The notes beneath the pieces are model-generated. The model was not told where the DNA came from. It did no database searches and saw nothing but the letters and a program-made list of their open reading frames with translations. Below, one piece after another: positions 36,933 to 44,941 of a DNA stretch of 64,000 bases. The stretch spans positions 1 through 64,000 of the forward strand of contig CAYUQI010000004.1 in the NCBI GenBank assembly GCA_964446935.1, given 5' to 3'. The first letter of the stretch is position 1; each line of letters begins with the position of its first letter. The position numbers and the translations under genes are program-made. The stretch is from UASB124 sp964446935. Lineage in GTDB: Bacteria > Babelota > Babeliae > Babelales > RVW-14.

Positions 36933-37925
36933 ATGAAGAAGATTCTTCTCTTACTTGCAAGTGTGTTACTTGTAGCATCTCAAGTACGAGCATTGAGTTT
37001 CTTAGTCAACTCAGACATTCATGTGAGCGATGGAACACATGCAAATTACATTCTTAAATCACAACAAAAGCCAAAGATGCTTGCCTATTGCCAAGCACAT
37101 GATGATGTTGAAGCGATTTTGTTGTGTGGCGATATGACCGATAGCGGCTATGAATCGAATTTTGCTACTTTCGCTAATGAATGGCTTGCACCCTTTGCTG
37201 CACTTGGTATTCCTGTGCATATGGCTTATGGTAATCATGATAATTATGTGGATCACTGGTATGACAAAAAAGCGGTTCTTGAATATATAAAAAAACAAGA
37301 AGGCGATGTACGTTATTCATTTGACAGTGGTGATATTCATTTTATTTGTTGTGCCCAATATCCTGATGGTACCGGTGCTGGGTGTGATTGTTTGCCCTGT
37401 ACATGGGACACTATGAAATGGTTGAAAAAGGATCTGGAAGACGTTGGTACACAAACGCCTGTTGTTATTTTCTGTCATTTTAATTTGGTCGGCCCTTTTA
37501 GCGATTGGTGGAAGGGGGCTAACAAAGATACTTTTTATAATGTCATAAAAGATTACAATATTAAATGCGTCTTTACCGGGCATTTGCATGATACCTTTAC
37601 CCAACAATGGCGAGGGACTATTCCCACAGCGTGTGTTGGCGGTGATTATTTTGCTATTGGTACATATGAAAACGGGACCTTTAATGTTGTTTTTATGAAT
37701 AAGGATGGCGTTCTTAAATCATGGAATGATTTGTTAAACAATGATTACCAAGAATTACGATCGTTGCCAACGACAAGGAATCCTGGCACACAAGCTGAAC
37801 TTACAGTTGGGAAAATTCTTGAATTAGAACAAAAAATTCATGCATTGCGTATGGAGCAGAAGCAATTAGAGGGTTCATTGGAACGGTTGCAATCATCGGT
37901 ACGAGAAAAGAGAAAGCTTTCTTGA
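36933..37925 (+). CDS. Secreted calcineurin-like metallophosphatase
   Basis: 330 residues, AAAGGAG before the ATG, signal peptide MKKILLLLASVLLVASQVRA. Metal-binding motifs are in order: SDIH, CGDMTDSG, YGNHDN, FCHFN and GHLHD, so the dinuclear site is intact. Cysteines cluster at ICC and GCDCLPC. A C-terminal coiled coil (about 295-330) is rich in E, Q and L. The substrate is unknown; it could be a nucleotide, phosphoprotein or phospholipid head group. It lies 29 bp after the M16 gene, so likely co-transcribed, and converges on a phospholipase-like gene. Confidence 0.9.
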   Translation: MKKILLLLASVLLVASQVRALSFLVNSDIHVSDGTHANYILKSQQKPKMLAYCQAHDDVEAILLCGDMTDSGYESNFATFANEWLAPFAALGIPVHMAYGNHDNYVDHWYDKKAVLEYIKKQEGDVRYSFDSGDIHFICCAQYPDGTGAGCDCLPCTWDTMKWLKKDLEDVGTQTPVVIFCHFNLVGPFSDWWKGANKDTFYNVIKDYNIKCVFTGHLHDTFTQQWRGTIPTACVGGDYFAIGTYENGTFNVVFMNKDGVLKSWNDLLNNDYQELRSLPTTRNPGTQAELTVGKILELEQKIHALRMEQKQLEGSLERLQSSVREKRKLS

Positions 37926-37950
37926 AATTTGATTTGGATAAAAAGTACAT

Positions 37951-38003
37951 AAAATAAGAAAGAGCAGCTTCTGAGTTCATCAGAAGCTGCTCTTTCTTAT
38001 TTT
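37951..38003. terminator. Bidirectional intrinsic terminator
   Basis: A 24-bp perfect inverted repeat (37951-37974 / 37980-38003) around loop GTTCA, with A- and T-runs at the ends. It separates the convergent metallophosphatase and phospholipase-like genes. Confidence 0.92.
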
Positions 38004-38034
38004 ATTGTTAGTTTAGTACTCGAACGTTTTCAAT

Positions 38035-39144
38035 CTATGGGTTATTTTTTACTTGTGCAATACGTTCAAGATTAATTTTCTTGACGGTGTTATACACATC
38101 GCCAACCTCAAGATAATCGATGCACAAGATTGACGGAGGGGTACCAGGGCTTGCCTGTTGTGCCAGGTCTATTCGTTTGCGAAGCACCGGTTCACTGTTC
38201 ATATATTCATAATCAGCGGTTTTGATTGGGACTCCTTGGACAACCAACTCTTTGATCTTGTTCACAAAATCTAGAGCATCCCCGAGTGGGGTTCCCTTCT
38301 GAATAGACATTTCAAGGCCTTGCACCACCAAAAAACCTGTTGTTTGACGATTATCATCCATCATGGTGCACGTGTTGTTTTTCATATCGTTTTCCCATGT
38401 TCGCCAATCAGTTGTTCGTAGAATATCTGAACTGCGATAATTCAAAATTGGAGAATCTTGAGTGTTAACAGGATCGTCATCAAAAATAATGACGCGTTTG
38501 TTGGTGCGGCGCATTTCACCAATGGTTGGCCATTTTAGTGCCTTGTGACCATCTTTGGCTCGGTATTCATCGCCTAGTTTGAGAGCATATTTTGAGATGC
38601 CGCTGTCTTCAAGCATTTGATGAAGTAATTCTCTGATTTGATCGGGTGAGTAGTCATCAGCTCCATTTGCAGATGAGGTTCTATCGAGGTAATCCTCCAA
38701 GACAAGAATAACGATATCCTTGGGATTTTTCTTAATCAAAGTAGTTAGTTCTTTTAAATAATCAACTGCTTTCATCACCTCGCCTGTTTTTTGAAGTAAC
38801 GAGACAGCGCAGTTATCGGTTGGATCTGGTTCGTGAGCTAAAGCAATAAATGGTGTTGGTCGCCAATTGAGGCATCTGTTTTCAGGCGTTTCATTTCTGA
38901 AAAGTGGCCATCGCCATTGCAAGTTTAGTTTGCCGCCGCGCATGCCCGCTTTCCATTGTTCTTGCAAAGTACCAAGTTGTTGATGGTACCACCAACCATA
39001 GGCTTTTGATTGTGCGCTGTTGTGCGAAAAAATTAGTAAAATATCGCTGACTGAAACATCGTCAGGGATGTAATCATAAGAATAAAGATTGATGCATCCA
39101 GTTATGAGTAGGGTATAGATGCCAAGTAAACGAAGGATTTTCAT
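38035..39144 (-). CDS. PI-PLC-like phosphodiesterase, probable lipoprotein
   Basis: 369 residues. The leader MKILRLLGIYTLLITGC ends in a fair lipobox (ITGC), suggesting lipidation. The PLC-X-like core shows FSHNSAQ (first catalytic His), a GMRGGKLNLQW stretch, IALAHEPDP (second His), and VILVLEDYL. In bacterial PI-PLCs two histidines act as general base and acid. The usual Arg-Asp-Asp details are only partly visible, so the exact substrate (phosphatidylinositol, glycosyl-PI or other) is uncertain. GAGGAGAG precedes the ATG. Action on host membranes is possible but is inference. Confidence 0.8.
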   Translation of the reverse strand: MKILRLLGIYTLLITGCINLYSYDYIPDDVSVSDILLIFSHNSAQSKAYGWWYHQQLGTLQEQWKAGMRGGKLNLQWRWPLFRNETPENRCLNWRPTPFIALAHEPDPTDNCAVSLLQKTGEVMKAVDYLKELTTLIKKNPKDIVILVLEDYLDRTSSANGADDYSPDQIRELLHQMLEDSGISKYALKLGDEYRAKDGHKALKWPTIGEMRRTNKRVIIFDDDPVNTQDSPILNYRSSDILRTTDWRTWENDMKNNTCTMMDDNRQTTGFLVVQGLEMSIQKGTPLGDALDFVNKIKELVVQGVPIKTADYEYMNSEPVLRKRIDLAQQASPGTPPSILCIDYLEVGDVYNTVKKINLERIAQVKNNP

Positions 39145-39187
39145 ACTACTCTCCTCATCATCCTTTTATTTGAAAAACCCTTGGATT

Positions 39188-40132
39188 TTATTCGCGGTAA
39201 GCACTCAACGTTCTATTGAGGGGACATGTTGGATTATCAATTACCCTGTTCAATGGACATTGATCAATATTTGAAGAAGAAACCTCACTTAATATAGTAC
39301 CAATAAGAGATTTAACGGCCATGCAGCTGTTCCATACCCATCCTGATGCATAATGCGCTGCATCAGAAATGTCTGGATAGAAGTGCCAGCAACAAATACT
39401 TCCTGCAATAATAACAAGAGCAATAGCCCCGCCTTCAACAATAATCACACGTTTTTCATATACTTTATTTACTAATCCATTCCACCATCTTTTCAATCGA
39501 CTTGGTTGAGGGGTTTGGATGTTGGCGACTGATTTCTCCGGTGCTTGCGATGAAATCGTTGGCTGAGTGGTAGCTTGCGGGATTACCGTTTCTTTACCAC
39601 TTGAATCGGTGGTACTTTCATCATCATTATCCGGAGCGTAATCGGAGTCGTCATCATCATCATCTTTGCTTTCAGAATGGTCAGGACCATCGCTGTTTGT
39701 TGAAGATGTTTGGCTTGATGAGTTTGATGAAATTTCGGAGGATGCCCCTTTGAGGGTTGAAGATTTTTCAGCGAAGAGAAGTTCAAACGCTTCTGCTTGG
39801 TCAGTGGCAGGACTAAAAGCAGCATCCTTTATGACGGCATTTGTCATTCTCGTTAGGCCTTTATTGAGTTCTATTTTTTTGACTGGGTGCCCATAATGTC
39901 GACCATCATTGTAACCCCCGTAATACCATGTGCCATTCTTTTCATAAAAATTCCCCTCAATGAGAACTTCGATAATCTTACCTGTTTTTTGATGCTTAAA
40001 TTTTAGTGTTGTCTTTTCTTTATTTTCCCCAGCTGTTGCTTCTTTTTTCTCCATAGCGCAGGTGACATTGTAGACAAACAAGGTGCATAAAAAAAGATAC
40101 AAGGTGTTATGTTTTGCTCGAACATTGACCAT
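39188..40132 (-). CDS. Exported/membrane protein with acidic low-complexity region
   Basis: 314 residues from ATG 40132 (AAAGAGGAG upstream). The signal peptide ends near NVTCAME. A small beta-like domain (about 40-85, FKHQKTGKIIEVLIEGNFY) is followed by an S/T/D-rich stretch with a run of Asp (DDDDDDSDYAPDNDDES). A membrane helix (about 232-250, VIIVEGGAIALVIIAGSICC) comes next, then a Cys-containing tail (QCPLNR, TCPLNR). No family is recognised. The layout (leader, low-complexity spacer, TM) resembles the 23.5-25 kb pair but without sequence similarity. Confidence 0.7.
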   Translation of the reverse strand: MVNVRAKHNTLYLFLCTLFVYNVTCAMEKKEATAGENKEKTTLKFKHQKTGKIIEVLIEGNFYEKNGTWYYGGYNDGRHYGHPVKKIELNKGLTRMTNAVIKDAAFSPATDQAEAFELLFAEKSSTLKGASSEISSNSSSQTSSTNSDGPDHSESKDDDDDDSDYAPDNDDESTTDSSGKETVIPQATTQPTISSQAPEKSVANIQTPQPSRLKRWWNGLVNKVYEKRVIIVEGGAIALVIIAGSICCWHFYPDISDAAHYASGWVWNSCMAVKSLIGTILSEVSSSNIDQCPLNRVIDNPTCPLNRTLSAYRE

Positions 40133-40213
40133 GATCAACTCCTCTTTGGAAAGGTTAAAAGATGTAACCGTATTCAGGTTTACAGTTTGCAGAAAATAGT
40201 CAATATGAAAGTG

Positions 40214-40441
40214 TTACTTCTTGATTTTGAAATAGAGGACCCTCATGAGTGCTGTGAGGGGATTGCAACTAAGGAGGCGCAGAGTAATGAGTGGAATACT
40301 AATATAGAAAGGCTTCTGCGATAACATGCCCTTGGCATAATCAGGACAAGGAATGGGATAGATACAGACGTTTTGTGGTCCGAGAAGAGACCTGGCGACG
40401 GCATATGCGCTCTTAAAAAATAATTTTACAAAATGTATCAT
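40214..40441 (-). CDS. yidD: YidD-like membrane protein insertion factor
   Basis: 75 residues from the ATG that overlaps the rnpA stop (ATGA); an ATG 15 bases earlier is also in frame. The pattern SLLGPQNVCIYPIPCPDYAKG and LRLLSCNPL matches the YidD core (LLGP-x-C-R-Y-x-P-x-CS-x-YA and R-x-x-x-C-x-P), including its cysteines. It is divergent: the usual Arg before Tyr is Ile and the Ser after the second Cys is Pro. YidD assists YidC-dependent insertion, and the rnpA-yidD order is the conserved one. yidC itself does not follow. Confidence 0.8.
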   Translation of the reverse strand: MIHFVKLFFKSAYAVARSLLGPQNVCIYPIPCPDYAKGMLSQKPFYISIPLITLRLLSCNPLTALMRVLYFKIKK

Positions 40442-40764
40442 TGCATGCTTTTGCATAGAAACTGTTTTAATTGTTCAAACGAAAGTCCGATTGCTTGTTT
40501 TTGTACGAACAGAATCCAAGTAACCGGTTTTTGATAAAGCTTTTCTTCATAAAAAATTGAACGGAGCTGGCGTTTGATGAGATTGCGTTCATGAGCTTTG
40601 CCACAAGCGCGAGGGGTTATGATGAGGAGTTTGCCATAGGTTCCATCATTATCCTGGTGAAGTGTTGTTTCCAACAAACGTAAGCCCTGACAAAATGTCT
40701 TGGCATAGATATGTTTGAATGCCGAGGCAATTTCCATTGAGGTAAATGTAAAAAATTTTTTCAT
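40438..40764 (-). CDS. rnpA: Ribonuclease P protein component
   Basis: 108 residues, a basic protein that helps RNase P RNA mature tRNA 5' ends. The signature is AHERNLIKRQLRSIFYE (family: RNxxKRxxRE), with FTFTSMEIASAFKH at the N-terminus and LLIITPRACGKA before the motif. The ribosome binding site is weak. The usual upstream rpmH is absent; instead a small acidic exported protein gene precedes it, separated by a terminator. Confidence 0.93.
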   Translation of the reverse strand: MKKFFTFTSMEIASAFKHIYAKTFCQGLRLLETTLHQDNDGTYGKLLIITPRACGKAHERNLIKRQLRSIFYEEKLYQKPVTWILFVQKQAIGLSFEQLKQFLCKSMQ

Positions 40765-40783
40765 GCACCAGGCTCAATATAAA

Positions 40784-40816
40784 AAAGGAGCTGTTGACAA
40801 TGCAACGAGCTCCTTT
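40784..40816 (-). terminator. Intrinsic terminator of the acidic-protein gene
   Basis: Read on the minus strand: AAAGGAGCTCGTTG - CATTGT - CAACAGCTCCTTT followed by a T-run, with one bulged base. It ends the transcript from 40844-41110 before rnpA. Confidence 0.75.
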
Positions 40817-40843
40817 ACATTTTTTTGTTTATTATCGAAGAAA

Positions 40844-41110
40844 CTAGTCTTCTTCGTAATCGTTGTCTTCGTCTTCGTCTTCATCTTCAAGACTAAAAGT
40901 GGTACCATCACTGCTGACTTTTTCAGCTTTAACTTCTTCTTGGCCGGCTTTAACTTCTTCTTTATCAGGAAGAACGTTAGAAGCGTTAACTTCTTCTTGT
41001 TGAACCTTTGTTTCGGCGGTCATTGGGGCAGCCATTGTTTCATCAGCTTTCATACCAAATACACTAAGTGCGATTGCTAATGCAAATACACTAACAAAAC
41101 GAGCTATCAT
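40844..41110 (-). CDS. Small exported acidic protein
   Basis: 88 residues, AGGAGG before the ATG and a TTGACA box about 60 bp further upstream. The signal peptide is about 1-22 (MIARFVSVFALAIALSVFGM). The mature part has repeated EEV-(N/K)A units and ends in an Asp/Glu tail (DEDEDEDNDYEED). Such tails could bind calcium or basic partners. No family is recognised. Confidence 0.65.
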   Translation of the reverse strand: MIARFVSVFALAIALSVFGMKADETMAAPMTAETKVQQEEVNASNVLPDKEEVKAGQEEVKAEKVSSDGTTFSLEDEDEDEDNDYEED

Positions 41111-41235
41111 ATATTCCTCCTAAAGGATTTATGTACTCTAAAACCACATGAAAGTAGTTTGCGCCAAAATGTTAATTTGTCAATCGGTTTGTCGCTCGGT
41201 ACACTCAATCTTGTTTGCATGATTGGAGTTTTTTT

Positions 41236-41550
41236 ATGCGTAATACCATCTTTTTATATGTTGTTTGTCAATCGGAAGCACAGGCGTGCACAATAGGCCA
41301 CGTTCTCTTGGAAAAACATTTGGCTGCTTGTATTAATAGGTTTCCCATAGCCAGTTCATATTGGTGGCAAGGGACTATTGTGCAGGATCAGGAATTCGTT
41401 TTGCTTATAAAAACTATTGAAACCCATTACGAGCTTGTTGTAAAAGAAATTGAGCAGCTTCATTCGTATCAAGTGCCGTGCATAGCAAAAATAAATGTTC
41501 AAGTGAACGAAAGCTTTGGACAATGGCTTGAAAATGAGTGTAAGTCATAA
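41236..41550 (+). CDS. cutA: CutA1 divalent-ion tolerance protein
   Basis: 104 residues from ATG 41236 (TTGGAG upstream); an in-frame ATG at 41215 would add 7 residues. Trimeric CutA1 fold motifs: IFLYVVCQSEAQACTIGHVLLEKHLAACINRF, SSYWWQG, and EIEQLHSYQVPCIAKINV. The role of CutA is debated (metal tolerance, signalling). Confidence 0.93.
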   Translation: MRNTIFLYVVCQSEAQACTIGHVLLEKHLAACINRFPIASSYWWQGTIVQDQEFVLLIKTIETHYELVVKEIEQLHSYQVPCIAKINVQVNESFGQWLENECKS

Positions 41551-41631
41551 CAACTTTACTTTTTGATTCAGAACTGACTAAGCTACGCATAAATAACAAA
41601 AAAGGGTTGCCCAGAAGATTGGAGAGATTCC

Positions 41632-42993
41632 ATGAAAAAAATATCGTTACTATCATGTGGGTTATTGGCATTGTTCTTAAGTGCACATACATTTGATCTA
41701 CCAATGCTGTATCGCGCACCAATGTTTCAGACAGATCCTTCCCCTAAGATCAAAAAATGGACAACATCATTAGCGGTACAAGTTGGTTCTGGTGACACAC
41801 GTAAATCCTTTAATGTCCATGAAGATAAAACGTCATTATTTAATGCTCATGGAGCATTTGATATTGTTCGTTTGGGAACCGGGATTGAAGACATAACATC
41901 CAAACCTGTGACCAATGCCTATTGGGGTGCTGGTGGACATTTTGCCGATCTTACTGGTCTTGGGGCCAATGATGGCAAAGTTGAAGTAGGGGGACATTTT
42001 AGAACAACTGAGTGGGACTTCATCCTTCAACAGAATCTTTTTTGGGGGTTTTATGTTCATGCTTTCTTGCCTTACAAGGATGTAAAAATTGATCAGATTG
42101 GAACAAGGAACCTTGGCGCTGCAAATGTAAAAGGTGTTAATATTACCAATTTTATGAACAATGATCTTCCGGCCATTTTGAAAGAAAATGGTTTTACATC
42201 AAAATCTTTTTATGATCGATTTAAAAAATCAGATTGTGGAGACCTTGTTCTTTCGGTTGGCTGGCAGGATTACAAAGATTATATGAAGGGTTTGGTAACT
42301 GCTATGGGTGGCGTTGCTCAGGCAAGTGTCATTGTTCCAACAGCATCCGATCAAGACATTAATCAGATTTTTTCTATTCCTTTGGGATATTACGGTTCTG
42401 TTGGTTTTATTGGACGGGGTTCTGCCGAATTAACACTCTGGAATATTCTTACTATTGGTGCTCAAATTGGTGGTATTGTTTTTTTAGAAGATGACAGAGA
42501 TTTTCGATTGAAAACTGACAAAGATCAGAATGGATGGCTGATATTACAGAAAGCTCATGGACGACTTGATTTGGGGAGTGTCTGGGATATTGGAGGATAT
42601 GCAAAATTCGACAAAATTGTACGTGGGTTTTCGGTTGCCATTGGGTATTCATTTACCAAGCAAGAGGAAACGCGTATTCATGTTAAGGATGATAATTATT
42701 TAAAAACAGTTATCCAGAACGCTAATCCACCAGAAAAACCATGGGATGCGTATTATACCCAAAATGTTGTCTTAGTATCTCAAGATGATTATGCCAATTC
42801 TGATTCCAGGTTGGTAGGGTGGGAGACCCAAACCCTTCACTTTGTTGCTGAATATGATGCCAGTATTCACCTCAAGAAGTGGTGGGGACCGTTCATTAGA
42901 GTTCAGTATAGCTACCCAATTTATGGGAAATACAGCTGGGCTAGTGATTTTGTTGCCGGTAAGCTTGGTATAAGCGCGACCTGGAATTTCTAG
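41632..42993 (+). CDS. Outer-membrane beta-barrel-like protein
   Basis: 453 residues, GGAGAG before the ATG, signal peptide about 1-20 (MKKISLLSCGLLALFLSAHT). Alternating amphipathic strands rich in G, W, Y and F run to the end, and the protein stops in Phe (GISATWNF), as expected for BAM substrates. ASVIVPTASDQD and the following GYYGSVGFIGRGSAEL resemble segments of the barrel-like protein at 5187-6958. Likely porin or lineage-specific outer-membrane protein; the cargo is unknown. Confidence 0.8.
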   Translation: MKKISLLSCGLLALFLSAHTFDLPMLYRAPMFQTDPSPKIKKWTTSLAVQVGSGDTRKSFNVHEDKTSLFNAHGAFDIVRLGTGIEDITSKPVTNAYWGAGGHFADLTGLGANDGKVEVGGHFRTTEWDFILQQNLFWGFYVHAFLPYKDVKIDQIGTRNLGAANVKGVNITNFMNNDLPAILKENGFTSKSFYDRFKKSDCGDLVLSVGWQDYKDYMKGLVTAMGGVAQASVIVPTASDQDINQIFSIPLGYYGSVGFIGRGSAELTLWNILTIGAQIGGIVFLEDDRDFRLKTDKDQNGWLILQKAHGRLDLGSVWDIGGYAKFDKIVRGFSVAIGYSFTKQEETRIHVKDDNYLKTVIQNANPPEKPWDAYYTQNVVLVSQDDYANSDSRLVGWETQTLHFVAEYDASIHLKKWWGPFIRVQYSYPIYGKYSWASDFVAGKLGISATWNF

Positions 42994-43107
42994 TTTCCAT
43001 CCTTAGGCATCGCCAATTTTTCAATACCTGCTATAATAGGGCTTAGTCGATTAATGCATGGTATTCATGTATTATAATACTTGTTTATATAAAATTGATG
43101 CACATTC

Positions 43108-43173
43108 TGTCATCCTGAACTTGTTTCAGGATCCACCTAATCCAATGGACCCTGAAATAATTTCAGGGTGACA
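43108..43173. repeat. Double-hairpin palindromic intergenic element
   Basis: It is bounded by TGTCA and TGACA. Inside are two perfect 8-bp hairpins: ATCCTGAA-CTTGT-TTCAGGAT (43112-43132) and ACCCTGAA-ATAAT-TTCAGGGT (43149-43169). It sits upstream of argS. A partial copy end (AGGATGACA) follows at about 43212. It is related to the elements at 11830 and 26886. Confidence 0.8.
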
Positions 43174-43234
43174 AAAGAGGTCTTACCATGTTGGGCTTAG
43201 TTGAGAAGCTTAGGATGACAAATTAGGGTTGCTT

Positions 43235-44935
43235 ATGAATCTTATTATTCGTTTAAAACAACGTATTGTTGATCATACAAAAAAACTGTTTGCTGTTGAC
43301 GATCAGAACCTGTTGCATTTGGAATTTAAAATTAATGCAGATCGTGAGAATGATTTTGGTGATCTTAGTTGTAATGTTGCCATGATTATTGCCAAAGGAC
43401 TTGGTAAATCACCACGCGATGTTGCGACTGCTTTGATACAAGTGTTGCAGAATGATAAAGAATGCCAAGCATTGGTAACATCAGTTGTTATTGCGGGGCC
43501 CGGGTTTATTAATATTACATTGACCAAACCGGCTTGGCGTCAACTCATTCATGAACTGTATATGCAAAAAGCAGATTTCTTTAAGCTTGATGCATCGGTT
43601 AAGAAAAGTAAGTATCTCATTGAGTTTGTGAGTGCCAACCCAACGGGACCTTTGCATCTTGGCCACGGACGAGGTGGCATCATTGGTGATGTGCTTGCAC
43701 GAGTGTTGACCTTCTTAGGGCATAGCGTGAGCAAGGAGTTTTATATTAATGATGCTGGCAATCAGATTAAGTTGTTGGGACAATCATTAAAAGCACGTTG
43801 TTTGCAACAATTGGGTACAGCAGCTGAGATTCCAGAAGGTGGATATGCTGGCGATTATGTTGCTGATTTGGCGGCTGATTGTGTTGCTACTCATGGGAAA
43901 AGCGTTATAGAAAAAAGTGATCAATTTTTTCAATTGTATGCCAAAGAGAACTTGTTAAATTTGATCAAGGCTACCTTACAAAGCTATGGTATTACCTTTG
44001 ATCGTTGGTATTCCGAAAAGACGCTTCATGACAGTGGAGCTATTGAAAAGGTTCTGATTGAGCTTGAACAGAAGGGCTTAGCATATACAAAAGACGGAGC
44101 GTTGTGGTTTAGTTCGACGACATTTGGCGACGACAAAGACCGAGTGATACGCAAAAGTGATGGCGAACTTACCTATATTGCAGCCGATATTGCCTATCAT
44201 AAAGATAAATTTGATCGTGGCTATGATCAGCTCATTGATGTTTTGGGGCATGATCATCACGGCTATGTTAAACGGCTTAAGGCAACCATGCAGGCCCTGG
44301 GGTATCAAGCTGACAACCTTGATGTTATTTTGTATCAACTGGTTAACATCAAAGCTGGTGGCGAAATGGTCAAGATGTCAAAACGTGCTGGTACGTTTAC
44401 CAAATTGAGTGATGTTATTGAGGCTGTTGGCACTGACGTTGCCCGTTTTTTTTATTTAAATCGCAAAAACGATGCCCCGCTTGATTTTGATTTGGATGTA
44501 GCACTCAAGAAAACCGAAGAAAATCCGGTGTATTACATTCAATATGCGTATGTTCGTATTAACAGTTTATTTACTAAGGCAGAACAAGAAGGTTTTGGGC
44601 CGTGGGTCAAAGAGCTGCGTGCTGGTGCTTTGCCATCTGAATGGTTTGACGAAATGATGACGCATGTTACGGTTGACGAACAAGCTCTCATTAAAAAAAT
44701 TATTTCATTGCGTGATATTTTGCATACGGTTGCGACGTCCTATCAAACGCACTTGGTGTCATATTGCGCTCTTGAATTAGCACAAAAATTGCACTTATAT
44801 TATACGCATCATAAGGTAGTTGATACGGCGCAGCAAATACAGAGCAAAACACGGTTGTTGATGGTGTACACGGTACATCAAACATTGGGAACGTTGTTGG
44901 ATTTACTTGGTGTAACTAAACCAGAAAAGATGTAA
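43235..44935 (+). CDS. argS: Arginyl-tRNA synthetase
   Basis: 566 residues from ATG 43235; an in-frame TTG at 43229 is less likely. Class I enzyme: HIGH motif HLGH in SANPTGPLHLGHGRGG, and a KMSK-type motif in VKMSKRAG. The N-terminal Add1 domain (about 1-110) and the C-terminal DALR anticodon-binding domain (about 440-566, containing YIQYAYVRINSL) are present. Only 6 bp separate it from lepA. Confidence 0.96.
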   Translation: MNLIIRLKQRIVDHTKKLFAVDDQNLLHLEFKINADRENDFGDLSCNVAMIIAKGLGKSPRDVATALIQVLQNDKECQALVTSVVIAGPGFINITLTKPAWRQLIHELYMQKADFFKLDASVKKSKYLIEFVSANPTGPLHLGHGRGGIIGDVLARVLTFLGHSVSKEFYINDAGNQIKLLGQSLKARCLQQLGTAAEIPEGGYAGDYVADLAADCVATHGKSVIEKSDQFFQLYAKENLLNLIKATLQSYGITFDRWYSEKTLHDSGAIEKVLIELEQKGLAYTKDGALWFSSTTFGDDKDRVIRKSDGELTYIAADIAYHKDKFDRGYDQLIDVLGHDHHGYVKRLKATMQALGYQADNLDVILYQLVNIKAGGEMVKMSKRAGTFTKLSDVIEAVGTDVARFFYLNRKNDAPLDFDLDVALKKTEENPVYYIQYAYVRINSLFTKAEQEGFGPWVKELRAGALPSEWFDEMMTHVTVDEQALIKKIISLRDILHTVATSYQTHLVSYCALELAQKLHLYYTHHKVVDTAQQIQSKTRLLMVYTVHQTLGTLLDLLGVTKPEKM

Positions 44936-44941
44936 AGAACC

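Noticed and set aside
40109..40324. Plus-strand 71-residue ORF near yidD
   Set aside because: It overlaps yidD and the start of the 39188-40132 gene, and lacks a ribosome binding site or recognisable features.
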